A stretch of DNA of 64,000 nt from Thuidium tamariscinum (GCA_947034885.2 OX344754.2:18184501-18248500), one strand, 5' to 3'; positions 1 through 11,917 are shown, counted from the stretch's first letter. Program-made: numbers and translations. Notes: generated by a model not told the origin, from the sequence alone.

Positions 1-229
1 GCAACCAGGGATGGTAATGATGCTCATGGTCTCTGCGGAAGACTACGGGACACAAGCCTCCAGTCTTGCACTGGAGGCAGAAGTAGTTGTTGCAGTCTTT
101 GGACGATTTGCAAGTTGGGCACCGCGGGGTTTTGTATTGGGACGCTTCTTGCATGTACTTGCCATCGATGAGGGATTCCCAAATCTGAAGAATGAGGAGA
201 AAGGCAGCCGCTGTGTTTCTCCCCGCCAT
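1..229 (-). CDS. PLATZ gene, second copy (5' part only, cut by window edge)
   Basis: This is the 5' part of a second PLATZ-family gene, read leftwards from an ATG at 229. It mirrors 11918-12146 without any indel. The one difference I found changes the EHHHHPW stretch of the complete copy to EHHYHPW (codon CAC to TAC), in the metal-ligand-rich region. A good 3' splice site sequence (ATTTCAG) precedes the start, as in the complete copy, so the 5' UTR probably contains an intron. The rest of the gene lies outside the window, so I cannot say whether it is intact. Together with 11918-12991 it forms a divergent, head-to-head pair about 11.7 kb apart. Confidence 0.8.
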   Translation of the reverse strand, partial: MAGRNTAAAFLLILQIWESLIDGKYMQEASQYKTPRCPTCKSSKDCNNYFCLQCKTGGLCPVVFRRDHEHHYHPWL

Positions 230-1991
230 CCTGAAATTAAAGCCGGAGATAGCACACATTCAATTTAGGGAAAGTACATAAAAATTGTGGAGCTCGAACA
301 CAATCTGACAATTTAAACTATTGACACCAGCTGATGAAGAACTTTCACAAGAAAATATTAACTTATCATGGCCTCAAGGGGAGGGAAGCACTAGCGCAAA
401 CATGCGACAGATAAAAGCTAAAGTAGACAAAAAAGCTAAAGTTCTCTGTCTGTATCAGCACTTTTCTGATATTTCACTGGTAAGCAAATGCCAGATTAGG
501 GCTTGAGATTGGAAATCACTGGAAAACAGATTAGATGACTGAGGAAACCCAGGACTCCTTTCTACTAATGCCGCTTACAAACATCACCAGCTAATGAAAG
601 AAGCTTTACTCTTGTGGTTGTTCTTGAAAAATCAAGTACGTAACGGCTCTTGCAAACGACTGAAGGCACTTAACGGGACCAAAAGCATGTGAAAAGAATG
701 ACTAGCTGCTTTACTTTTTTGCCGTAGCATTGTCTTTCAAAAGGGAATCTTTACAATCTCACTTCATCGAATTTCAGTGTTCTTAAGTCCCTCTTGATCC
801 AATAGTAGCTAGATTGAACAAAAAGCAAGATAAGGAAACAAACAAGTGCAACTCAAGTCTGGCATAAGCTGGAAATGCAACTTTCCAAGCTGCGCAAACT
901 TAGTAGAATTTCTTTTTAGTTGAATTTAAATTAAAACATGATATTTAGATGATCCAAATAAGCAAGCACAAACAAATTGGTTTTAACTAAAAGAAGATTG
1001 TAAAAAGCTCTCTGTACAGACATGAGATCACTAAAAGCAAGCTCAGTCCTGGGAAATGTGCTTTACAAGCAACAAATCCCTAGGGAAAAAGAGCTGATTT
1101 AAACACACAAGAGATTGCAAATGACCTCCAAAAGAACTGATCTTATGTCTGGGAAAAAAAAAGAAAAAAAACTGAATAAAGAAAAAAAAAAGAGGTGGGG
1201 GAAAAAGATGAAATGCGGTGAAGAAAACATGAAAAAAACTCCAAGAACTACCAGCAAATGAAAAAGAAAGCTCTTTAAGAAGTTGTTCTTCAAAACAAAG
1301 TAAGAAATTCCTGCAAACAATCCTCGTAGTCATAGTAGCAGGACCTCAATCATGGGAAAAGAATGAACTTCTTGCATCCAAGGCAATATTTAATAGAAAT
1401 TCACTTGCTCCGGAAGAATGCTCCGAATCTCCCTCGATGAAGCTGTAGAATGAAAAGAAAGCTGAACCCTGCTGAAAAACAAACAATTGTGTGAAACCAA
1501 GCCAATATTATATATGATATTACAAAGCATTACAAAACAGAGATGCAGCATACAAAGTCTGTAAATTAAAAGAAAGCTGAATGCAAGGAGGATTAGTTTA
1601 TTACAAGCTTTACAAAGTCAGGAGAGTTGCTCTGTAGCTGTTAGAATTGAAACGAAATCATGACAATTACACACCGTTTGAATCCAAGCAAGAAGCTGCA
1701 GAAGAAAATTGCAGTAGACCCTAACCAGAGGAATTGAAAAAGCTCTCAATCGGAAGACACACCTGAGCTTGCAAATGGCAAGCTACTGTGAAACGACAAG
1801 CTTCTGGGATCATCTTTATAGACAATTGCATTGCCCAGTTTGGAGTACCCGTCGAGGCATCGACAGCACTACTGAAGCGACCTGCACGCCGACTTGACTT
1901 TAAAGTAACTTTGTCAAAAAAAGTGATTTTTTTAAGACGCTGACTTTGGGAAGAAGAAATCAACGGAAGACGGGGAACATACAACAGTTTA

Positions 1992-2383
1992 AGGTAGTCG
2001 GCTCTGTAATGGAGCATGTAAGGGCTGGTCCCCTTTTTTCATGTATTTTCTTGAATGGAAATATTTTTAGCCCGTTTTTCAGAGAAAGAGAAATTGATGA
2101 GGAATCTAACACAAGTGGTTTCATAATTTTTGAAGCATTTTTAGATTAGTTATGAATTTTCAAAGATGATGTGCCGTAGGTCCCTATTTTATGTCTCTAG
2201 GTCTTCTATGAATGGTTCACTTGCAATTCCTAAAAGAAAATGAAAAAGCAAAGAGTGTGATTGGCTCTCACTATTCCCAATGCATCTTTTGTTAATTCAT
2301 TCAACGAATGTGGTATTGTTCATTTTACAGCCTTTTATAGGGTCCATTCTTAATGCCCGCTCCATTTTAAAAGCCGACTACCT
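1992..2383. mobile_element. Short inverted-repeat element with TA target duplication (left arm only)
   Basis: The ends read AGGTAGTCGGC...GCCGACTACCT and are bounded by TA at 1990-1991 and 2384-2385. Subterminal bases also pair (TGGAGC near both ends). The matching place in the right arm, near 10450-10460, lacks the insertion and reads straight through (ACTTACCAACC on the reverse strand), so this is a filled/empty pair. A TA duplication and a 392-bp length without coding capacity fit a non-autonomous Tc1/mariner-type element. It arrived after the inverted duplication formed, or was lost cleanly from the other arm. Confidence 0.75.
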
Positions 2384-3290
2384 TACCAACCACCAAATCC
2401 TTTTTCATGGTCAAGGTATGCTAAGGGGAAATTAAAGTGAAGTACAATAATATATAAGGTAATACAACCTCTGTCCACAAATTTTTTTGTTCTTATGTTA
2501 TCAAGAGTCATATTAATTAGTTGTTTGTATTTATTAGCCTTTTGGAGAAAGAATTAGTGAAGAAAAGATTATCTTAATATAGTTTTGTTTGAATTTTTTA
2601 TGAGTATTTGAAGTGGAAAGTAGTAGGTATCTATTAGATTCTTAGGCACTTACTAAAAATTTTCTTCAAAAAGTGGAAATTTCAAGGGGTGAGAATCCAT
2701 TGATATCTAAAAAGGTGATTGAATTGCATTGTGAAGAGGTTGGTTTTGGGTGAAGAAGTAGGACTCAAAGAATGGGAATGCAAACAAGGAAAGGAATGGT
2801 GTATTCTACTTTTGAATAGTTGATGTTGAAAAATATTATGTAAGGATTTTGCAAGAAATGACTTTCTACAAGTATATTCGATTGTTGATAGGTTCTCAAA
2901 GAATTTCTTTTTTTCTCATGATAATAAAGAATCTTTTGGAAACTTAATCAAAACTAAAAATCAATGTCTAGTTTTGGCAAATCCTCATTATAAAAAAAAA
3001 ATAGGATTTCAAAAATAGACAATGAAAATTCTTTAGAAACTTTCAATATAAGAAGCATGTCATTGAGGATGTCAATCAAGTAATAATCCACAAAAAGTGA
3101 AAACTTTTCTTCATATAGAATTTTTTGATACTTTCATTGGTAATTGAGAACTTAATTAGAATTTGAGATGCAATTTTCTTCTTTCTATTTACAAATACAA
3201 ATGGAAATATACTGTCAAAGATTTACTTTCGAAGTATGATTAGCTCATATGCATGGTTGTTAAGAAGTTGAAGATACATTCTAAGGTTTC

Positions 3291-3862
3291 GTTGGGGGAT
3301 GCACTACATAGAAGGTGAATTGGTAAAGTGTGTTCAAGTGACATCTACAACTTCCTAATACTTTTTCATAAACTATAGTTTCAACCTATAATTTTGATCT
3401 TTATTTAATAATGTCTATAGGCTTCTGTTGCCAAAAACTTTCATCTTAAATAACATGTCATATGTTTTCTAGAAGAGGTTGAAAAATGAACTAAACTGGC
3501 ATGTTTTTGAACTCAAATATTTATAGAGATCATATTTAGAGGACTATTGTATCAAATATTCAAGAAAAATAAACTTTCAATAGGAAGCTAGTTTTTAGGA
3601 TTTTTTTTTCATTTATTTTTATTTTTTTAATATATAAAATAGGATTGTGAAAGTTATTCAAAGCTTTACAATGTATCTTTTTACTTCAAGAATTTATAAC
3701 TAATTATCATTAACAAGGAAAAACACCAATAATTCAAAACATAAACTTTGAAAGTAGGAAGATTTACTCATATCTTTTTATTTAAATTTTTGGACATAAA
3801 ATAGAGGTTGTAGGTTTTGAATGCATGTGATCTTCAAACATCTCAAGTAGTGCCCCCCTAGG
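3291..3862. mobile_element. hAT-like short element with 8-bp target duplication (left arm only)
   Basis: A 572-bp insertion with imperfect inverted ends (GTTGGGGGATGCACTAC and, on the other strand, CCTAGGGGGGCACTAC). It is flanked by the 8-bp direct repeat AAGGTTTC at 3283-3290 and 3863-3870. The equivalent position in the right arm, near 6295-6305, has one copy of the flanking bases and no insert. An 8-bp duplication is typical of hAT elements, but the termini are not a textbook hAT match, so the superfamily is an inference. No coding region is visible. Confidence 0.55.
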
Positions 3863-4170
3863 AAGGTTTCTTATGAAAAGATACCAAAAAAAGCCTCCCT
3901 CACCAAAAAAAGCATTCAAAAGATAATTTTACAATATTTTTAGAGTTTTTTTATACAATATTCTATAAATATGCATATCATTTCATATCTCCCAATATTA
4001 AATGGCATTTTTATGTGGTAATCAATTTATTTATGTATAGTGATTTCTTGAAGAACTTTATTCAAAAATATACTCTTATTGGGATGGCTTTATAATTCCT
4101 TCTTTGAAAATAAAAACAAGATGCAAGTTTTTTGTAATTTCCTTATTTTCAATGAGATTTTGAATATGGA

Positions 4171-5984
4171 TCATACAATAAATCCATTCTACTAATGACA
4201 AGTGTCTTTTTTGAGTACTATATAGTCTTAGTTGTATACACCATCATTGCATTCCAGTTTTTCAAAAAAAAAAGATTTGTCAAGTTTTTAATTTATAATA
4301 AATCTATAGTAGTAGAAAAAAAGTTGGTAATTTGTACAAAATTCATGGTAATGAGCTCATAACCATCTATAATATTCAGAAGAACTTGCACCCTTTTTGC
4401 ATAAAATAATGTAGGTGACATAAAATAATCTAGTTTTAGATTCTCCTAAGTACTAAGAATATGCATGCCTACTATGGAAATAGACTAAAGAAATTTCAGC
4501 TTTAGATGATTCATTTTGGATGCCCAATAGTATTAAAAAACCCTAAGCTTGTAAGTGTGACAAATCACCAAAATAAATTTTTAAACATAGCATGATTTTT
4601 TTTAATTTAAAAAAAATAAAAAATAAAATTTCAGTAGAAAAAATCCATGTCCAATGAAAAAAACTCAAGTTCAATAAGTTTATGCTTCAAAAGTTATAGT
4701 AGATGAAAAGTTTGTCATACTATGTACAATAGGAAAAAGGACTGTATTTTTTGCAATCACCAACTCTTTCATTATTGTGGTACATTGAATTAATTTTTTT
4801 TAGAAAACTTTCAACAATTAAAGAAACCTATAGAAAGTGGTTCTCCAAAGACTCATGCACAAAATCTCTTCGATGATTTTAAAATGAATCTTGCTTATCA
4901 TTGGTTGCCTAGATATTGTAAGGCACCAGTTGTTGTATTCTAAGGGAATGTTTGACCTAATGGACATAAATGATGAGATTCAATAGGATTTCACAATGAC
5001 AGGCTAAAACTAAGATATTGTAGTATAGGAATCTATTGTGTAGATTTCTTTTTGATGAATCCAAAAGTAATTCATATAAAATTTAGTCATCCACATGTTT
5101 AAATTGTAATGAAAAAAAAAATATTTTTCTATTCAAAGGTGCCTCACTAAGATTTAAAGATATTAGGAGTCCAATTTTTGACACATCATGGTATTTTTGG
5201 AGGTACTTGAGATAAATGATGCATAAATTGATGAAAACAATAATCACAAAAGTAGTATTTATGCTAAATAATTCAAATCCATTGGCACATAGTGCTTCCA
5301 AATTGGATCATTATTACACTTTTTAAAAAACTCAAAAGCTTTAAAATAGTCATGTGTATGTTGATGTAATACCATACAATAAGTTTTGTTGTTAAAGTGA
5401 CATCCAAATGAAACCCGTTAATTGTTGGGTTATCAATACAATGGCATATATAAGAGTATGAGTCCATGAGCCTAAAAAATTATATGCTTTTATTATAAGT
5501 ACCTACACTATAGAAATCTACTATAGTGATAGTGTAACTATGTTATAGGTGTTTACATTAGAAGCACCTTCAATAGTTAAAAGATATCTACTTATATACA
5601 TCCTCAATGCTCATATGCTTGCACTTTTGTACTCACACACTACTATTGTTGCATACCTTTAAGAATTAAGAAACATCATAAATGCAATATTTCCATTCTT
5701 CAAAAAATAAATCAAGATTCATAATGGATAATCTTTAATAATTCATAACCTATTAATACAAGACCTAAACAATATACACTTTTATATACAAAAATTAATC
5801 TCTTAAAAATGTAGACAATAACCACAGATAAATTTCTTTATTTTCAATGATGGAAAAAATTTATAAAGTATAAGAGATAAAAAGACATTTTTTTCCATAA
5901 TATGGATTTTCTATGAGACCGTGATTTTACATATAGCACTTAGCTACTTGACATCCCATCATATCTTAAAATCAGTATGTCTTC
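4171..5984. other. Spacer of the inverted repeat
   Basis: About 1.8 kb of AT-rich DNA between the two arms in which I see no convincing inverted match. It holds no recognisable gene. Short open frames here have no family resemblance that I can name. Weak residual symmetry near its edges may mean that the true arms once met closer to the centre. Confidence 0.5.
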
Positions 5985-6710
5985 TTTAATCTTGGAAGAA
6001 AGATTATTTAACTCTTTCAATCTCATTGGGAATAAAGACATTACAAAAAGTTTGCATGTTGCTTTTATTTTTAGAGAAGGAATTTTTAAGCCATCCCAAC
6101 AAGAGTGTATTTCTGAATAAAATTCTTTCAGAAGTTACTACGTATAAATAAATTGACCCCCACAAGAAAAATTCCATTTAATATTGGGAGATATGAAATA
6201 ATAAGCATATTTATAGAATATTGTATGAAAAAGAAGTCTAGAAATATTGTAAAATTATTTTTAAAATATTTTTTTAAAGGGACGGGGCTATCTTATCACA
6301 ACAAACCTTAGAATATATCCATGGCTTCTTAACATCTATGCATGTGAGCTAATCATACTCTGAATGTAAATCTTTGAAGTATATTTCCATTTATATTTGT
6401 AAATAGAAAAAAAACGAAATCTCAAATTCTATTTAAATTCTCTATTACCAATGAAAGTACCTAAAGATTTTATACCAAATTTTTGTTTTGTTTTTTGTAG
6501 ATTATTACTTGAGTGACATGCCTCTTCTAATATTGAAAAGTTTTAAAAGAATTTTCATTGTTTGTTTTTTAAATTTCCATTTTTTTTATGATGGAGATTT
6601 ATTAAAACTAGACATCAATGTTTGATTTTGATTAACCCATTAAGGACTGGTCAACCACTCCAATTCAGAGATCATTTGATTTCAAAAAATTTAGAGAAGA
6701 ATGCATTTAA

Positions 6711-7632
6711 CCCCTAAAGGACCAAGGCCTTTTTTCTGTCAAAAACCTCTCAAAACTGCCATTTCTGTTGCATTCATCCAAGAAAACAATTTTTTATTTA
6801 TTTTAAGAATCTAACCGTAGGATCTTGTACTTAACTAGATTGAGATCAAGTGGTAAAAATTTCATGAAGTTTGACCGTACAGATTGGAAGATATGAGCAT
6901 TCAAAGTTGGAAATACAAGTTTTTTTGAACTGTGGTTTGCAATTTCAGATGACTTTGACTGGAATTTGTATTAAAAAATTGTACTATAGACTTTGAATTT
7001 ATAATTTTTTGTGCTAAGAAATTGAGTTGAGAGTCTAGGATAAAAATTCACACAAAAAACACTTGATTTTCATTCTTTAAAAAATTGTTAAGTAGATGTA
7101 GGTCCAAGATTGAAAGAAAAATTAAATGGTTAATAACTCTAAGATGGGATTGAAATACAATAATCCCAATGGTGAGATTGTTCTAGAAAGTAAACATAAC
7201 CTTGTCCAACAATTTTTTTTGAAAAATTGTGAAAATTGCATTCAAAAATGAATCCTATAAGTTATTTTTTCAAGAAATTGTTTAGATTGCCCGAAAAACA
7301 AGATTGTCCATAACTTTCTCATTATAAGTCCAAATAGAGTGAATCAAAGCTTCACATGTAGGCAAAAATATATTATTTTAGAAAAATAAATTAAAAAATT
7401 AAATTTTGACTTTTTGCAAAAAAAAATTTCTGCCTGCTGAATGAAAATTTGGGCTTTTTGTGGTATAACTTTTGCTCCTAGTCACCAATTGAAATAAAAA
7501 TTATATTCCCATGAAGCTAATCAATTTTCCTATCTTATGAGAAAGTTTCAAAAATATTCATTAAAAATTGAGGTCTACGGAACCTGCCCGAACTCCAAAT
7601 TGTCCCCCGAGGGGACAATGGTCCTTTAGGGG
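6711..7632 (-). mobile_element. TTAA-flanked piggyBac-like short element, nested copy
   Basis: A 922-bp element with near-perfect ends CCCCTAAAGGACCA...TGGTCCTTTAGGGG, flanked by TTAA at 6707-6710 and 7633-7636. It is inserted in the outer element 6636-8938. The interior is AT-rich and aligns, in reversed orientation, with 53976-54921 and 9379-10312 over short stretches. No open frame is long enough for a transposase. This is the best-preserved termini pair of the family in the window. Confidence 0.85.
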
Positions 7633-7899
7633 TTAAAGTGTCTTCATATGTTTCTTAACAAAACCAATTTCAAGAGATTGTGTGCAAAAATGAATGAGTT
7701 GTGCTTGTCCAAAGTTGAAATGGCCTTGCCTTTCATATTGAAATTTTCAATGAGAAATGCATATTTAATGTATGTATATGTGTGAAGGAATTAGGTCAAA
7801 AGTTTTTGGTTGATTTCCGGACCATGTACTCAAATTTACATCCAATTGTAGTAAATCCTATGGAGCACTAGCGCCAAAGGGTGTTTACAACACATCAAT

Positions 7900-8523
7900 C
7901 CTAAAATTTTAGTTTGTGTGTAGGTATGGTTTTCAAAGACTTCATACCTACCCACAAACTAAAATTCCTCATAACTTTTGACTTATTAACCCTTAAGCGT
8001 CTCAATCCTTTTTTGAATTTTTGCACATTTTTGCTTATAGCTTTGTACAGATATATCATTTACTAGAATTTAATGAATTTGGTCATCAAGGAAGGTTTTC
8101 TTTTCTAGATTCAAGTATTACATTTGATAAATGAGAAGTTAATTGGATGAAACCGGGCCTTGAAGCCCTCTATTCATTGTCCAAAATATGGACGTCGGCG
8201 CGCTTTAGGGTTAATCCAAATAGAATGATTCAAAGCTTCCCATGTCTATATAAACCTAAATAATAAATTTTTAATTTTTAATTTAAAAAAAAATGTTTTT
8301 TGTAGAAGTTTTTTTGAATTGCCCAAGATGCCCAACAATTAAAGAAAACAACATATCATGCCATAACCATGTAATCAAAAGTTATGAAAATTGTGGGACC
8401 TAAGAGATACTCTTTGAGTACATATTGTATGAAAATTTTAAGGAAAAAAAATAAAAACTCCATTTGTAGTGAGCTGTCTAAAATTACTATATTGCCAAAA
8501 GACACAGTTTAAGGCTTTAGGGG
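7900..8523 (-). mobile_element. Partial TTAA-type piggyBac-like element, reversed and interrupted
   Basis: Its preserved end (GGCTTTAGGGG before TTAA at 8524-8527) lies inside the outer element 6636-8938. Reading from that end on the reverse strand, the sequence follows the left half of 53976-54921 (for example TTTTGGCAAC-type and AAAAGTTATG-type segments). The other end is not recognisable near 7900, so the copy is truncated or eroded. The small element 7990-8210 interrupts it at a TTAA. Confidence 0.6.
7990..8210. mobile_element. Small TTAA-flanked element (third nesting level)
   Basis: 221 bp with ends CCCTTAAGCG...CGCTTTAGGG and flanking TTAA at 7986-7989 and 8211-8214. Removing one TTAA and the insert restores the continuous family sequence of its host copy (…GACTTATTAA joined to TCCAAATAGAATGATTC…), which matches the uninterrupted version in sister copies. 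The termini resemble those of 60035-60568 more than the 0.9-kb copies, suggesting a subfamily. Confidence 0.75.
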
Positions 8524-9378
8524 TTAATAGTTTAGTTTTTTCTTCAATCTTAAACCAACCTCTACTTAACAATTTTTTGATAGGTGAAAAATTAAGTGTT
8601 TTTTTCTTGAATTTTTTTTCATGAATACTCAACTTGATTTTTCAGGATAAACAATTAGAAAATAGAAATCAATAGTGCAAAAATTTTAAACTAAAAAAAT
8701 TCAAAGCCAAAAAGTCGTGGCAAGTAAGTTGCAAAAAAACTTGTTTTCTTTAATTCAAATTTAAATATCTTACAATCTACATTGTCAAAGATTTTGAAAT
8801 TTCTTTTACACATTCATATACAAGTATAAAATCCTACATTTAGATGTGAAAAAAAATCTTAAAGTTTTTTTCTCTATGCAATAGAAATGACAATTTGGGA
8901 TGTTTTTAGATAGGAAAACTACCTTGGTCCCTTAGGGGTTAAGTTTTACACAACCTTTCATTTTCATGGAAACAAAAGAAAATTCTTTGAGAACCTATCA
9001 GACAATCAAATATACTTCTAGAAAGTGATTTTATACAAATCCTTGTCTACATATTTTTGGACATCAACTATTGAAAAGTAGAGCATACCATTCCTTTCTT
9101 TGTTAGTTGCATTTTCATTCTTGATTCCTATTGCTTCAGCCAAAACCAACCTCTTCATGATGCAATTCAATCACCTTTTGAGATATCAATGGACTTTCAC
9201 CCTTTCAAATTTCCACTTTTTGAAGAATTTTTTTTATAAATGCCTAGGAGTCTAATAAATACCTACTACTTTTTACTCCAAATTAATTCATAAAAAATTC
9301 AAACAAAATAATATCAAGCTGATCTTTCTTCCTCCAATTCTTTCTCCAAAAGGCTTATTTGCACAAACAACTACTTAG

Positions 9379-10312
9379 CCCCCTAAAAAGACCAAATTGT
9401 GTGTTTTGGCAACATGTCAATTTTTGCACCCCTTTATGAATGGAGTTTATATTTTATTTTTTGAATTTTTCACACAACATGTGTTCAAGGAGTATCTTTA
9501 AGGCCCAACAATTTTCATGACTTTTGATGACATAGTAAAAAAGCTATTGCATGATATGTGATTTTCTTTGATCTTTGAGCATCAAGGGCACCTCAAAAAA
9601 CTTCTTTAAAAAACACATTTGAAAAAATTAAAATATTAAATTTGTTAATTAAATTTATATCTATGTGGAAAGCTTTGAATCATTCCATTTTGATTAATGA
9701 GATGAAATTGGAGTAGTTTGTGAGTAGTTATGGAATCTCTACTCTACAAAAAAGTTTGAAATTTTTTTATTTAATTTGATTTCTAATATTTTTGAAAAAA
9801 TTCAGAATATTAGATGAAGATTGTTTATTAAAATATTACAACCATTGGGATTATCATTTTTCATTTCCATAATAATTTTTTTTTAATTTAGTATTTTGAA
9901 TCATTTTCTATTTTTTTCTACTTATTGTTTTTTTCCTATATGTTGTACAATTCCAAATGATTTGACATTTTTTTGAGCATATAACCAACTTGCATTGAAG
10001 AATAAATTCAAAGAGTAACCACCATTTTGAATTTTTTTTTCATACAAATGTGACCTTGTGAAACTATACTATTACTTGGGATTTTGTAGGGATAAACTGA
10101 AAAAAGAATTTTGTTTATTCAAATGTTACCACCTTGCAATCTATATAGTGGAAATTTCTGAAAGAAATTGCACGTCTTTTCAAACCACCTTACCACAAGA
10201 TCCTATGGTTATATGTGTCAAAAAATATTTAAAAAATAAATTTTGCACTTGTATTAGAAATTGTCGTTTGGGGAATGTTTTTGGTGAAAACATAGTCAAA
10301 AACCTTTAGGGG
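9379..10312 (+). mobile_element. TTAA-type piggyBac-like short element (right arm only)
   Basis: A 934-bp copy whose ends read CCCCCTAAAAAGACCAAA and AAAACCTTTAGGGG. The flanks are TTAG (9375-9378) and TTGA (10313-10316). The empty site in the left arm (around 2510-2520) reads ATTAAT on both strands, so the original target was TTAA and each flank has since changed by one base. This is direct evidence for a TTAA duplication and shows that the insertion is younger than, or selectively retained after, the inverted duplication. Confidence 0.8.
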
Positions 10313-11917
10313 TTGATATGACTTATGATAGCATAAAGACATAAATTTTTGTGGGAAGGTGAGGTAGTGTTATGTGATATATTATTGTACTTTCCTTTGA
10401 TTTCCCCTTGAGCATAACTTGACCGTGAAAATGGATTTGGTGGTTGGTAAGTTTTTCATGTTCCCCATCTTCCGTTGATTTCTTCTTCCCGAAGTCAGCG
10501 TCATCACTTTTTTTTGACAAAGTTACTTTAAAGTCAAGTCGGCATGCTATAAAGATGATCCCAGCAGCTTGTCGTTTCACAGTAGCTTGCCATTTGCAAG
10601 CTCAGGTGTGTCTTCCGATTGAGAGCTTTTTTCAATTCCTCTGGTTAGGGTCTACTGCAATTTTCTTGTGCAGTTTCTTGCTTGGATTCAAACGGTGTGT
10701 AATTGTCATGATTTCGTTTCAATTCTAACAGCTACAGAGCAACTCTCCTAACTTTGTAAAGCTTGTAATAAACTAATCCTCTTTGTATTCAGCTTTCTTT
10801 TAATTTTACAGACTTTGTATGCTGCATCTCTGTTTTGTAATGCTTTGTAATGCTGGCTTGGTTTTACAATTGTTTGTTTTTCAGCACGGTTTAGCTTTCT
10901 TTTCATTCTACAGCTTCATCGAGAGAGGTTCGGAGCATTCTTCCGGAGCAGGTGAATTTCTAAATAAGGCCTTGGATGCAAAAGTTAATTCTTTTCCCAT
11001 GATTGAGGTCTTGCTAAGTCTATGAGGACTGTTTGCAAGAATTTCTTCCTTCGCTTTGAAGAACAACTTCTTGTAGAGCTTTTTTCTTTTCATTTGCTGG
11101 TAGTACTTGGAGTTTTTTCAGTTTGTTTTCACCGCTTTTCATCTTTTTCCCCATCTCCGCCTTTTTTTCTTCTTTATTCAGTATTTGTTCTTCTTTTTTC
11201 CCAGGCATAAGACCAGTTCTTTTGGAGGTCATTTGCAATCTCTTGTGTGTTTAAATCAGCTCTTTTCCCCCAGCTCTTGGGAAGCTGCATTGACAGCTTA
11301 TGCCAGAGTTGGTTTGCAATTATTTGGTTTCCTTAGCTTGCTTTTTGTTCAATCTAGCTACAACTGGATCAACATGAACTTAAGAACACTGAAATTTGTT
11401 GAGGTAGGTTTCTAAAGATTCCCTTTTGAAAATGCTACATCAAATTAAAAAGTAAAGCAGCTAGTCATTCTTTTCACATACTTTTGGTCCTGTTAAGTGC
11501 CTTCGTTACGTACTTGATTTCTCAAGAACAACCTCAAGTAAAGCTTCTTTCATTAGCTGGTAATGTTTGTAAGCGGCATTAGTAGAAAGGAGTCCTGGGT
11601 TTCCTCGGTCGTCTAATCTTTTTTCCAGTGATTTCCAATCTCAAGCCCTAATCTGGCATTTGCTTACCAGTGAAATATCAGAAAAGTGCTGATACAGACA
11701 GAGAACTTTAGCTTTTTTGTCTACTTTAGCTTTTATCTGTCGCATGTTTGCGCTAGTGCTTCCCTCCCCTTGAGGCCATGATAAGTTAATATTTTCTTGT
11801 GAAAGTTCTTCATCAGCTGGTGTCAATAGTTTAAATTGTCAGATTGTGTTCGAGCTCCACAATTTTTATGTACTTTCCCTAAATTGAATGTGTGCTATCT
11901 CCGGCTTTAATTTCAGG

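Larger units (their letters stand above)
1..4170. repeat. Left arm of a large inverted repeat
   Basis: This stretch is the reverse complement of about 5985-12146. Anchor pairs: 1 with 12146, 229 with 11918, 321-506 with 11641-11826, about 2390-2500 with 10340-10450, about 2530-2960 with 8943-9373, about 2950-3300 with 6300-6640, and about 3920-4170 with 5990-6235. The first 500 bases match almost perfectly; similarity falls towards the centre. Two elements (1992-2383 and 3291-3862) are present only in this arm. The arm runs off the left edge, so its full length is unknown. Confidence 0.9.
6636..8938 (+). mobile_element. TTAA-flanked piggyBac-like element, outer copy of a nest
   Basis: Outer member of a nest absent from the left arm. 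It starts CCCATTAAGGACTGG after TTAA (6632-6635) and ends GGTCCCTTAGGGG before TTAA (8939-8942). The left arm at about 2940-2960 has a single TTAA and no insert. Its own body survives as 6636-6706, part of 7637 to about 7900, and 8528-8938. The rest is later insertions: 6711-7632 and a reversed copy ending at 8523, which itself holds 7990-8210. No transposase frame remains, so it is non-autonomous. The TTAA specificity and CCC(C)TAAAGG-type ends point to piggyBac. Confidence 0.7.

Noticed and set aside
5505-5545. Short palindromic ACACTATAG...CTATAGTG...GTGT segment
   Set aside because: Too short and AT-rich to separate from chance in this composition.
10444-10728. A 94-codon frame in the right arm
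   Set aside because: It does not stay open in the mirrored left arm and lacks any recognisable motif.
11888-11917. In-frame upstream ATG for PLATZ
   Set aside because: A strong acceptor-like ATTTCAG lies just before the ATG at 11918, and the upstream ten codons look like intron or UTR, so 11918 was preferred. RNA data could reverse this.
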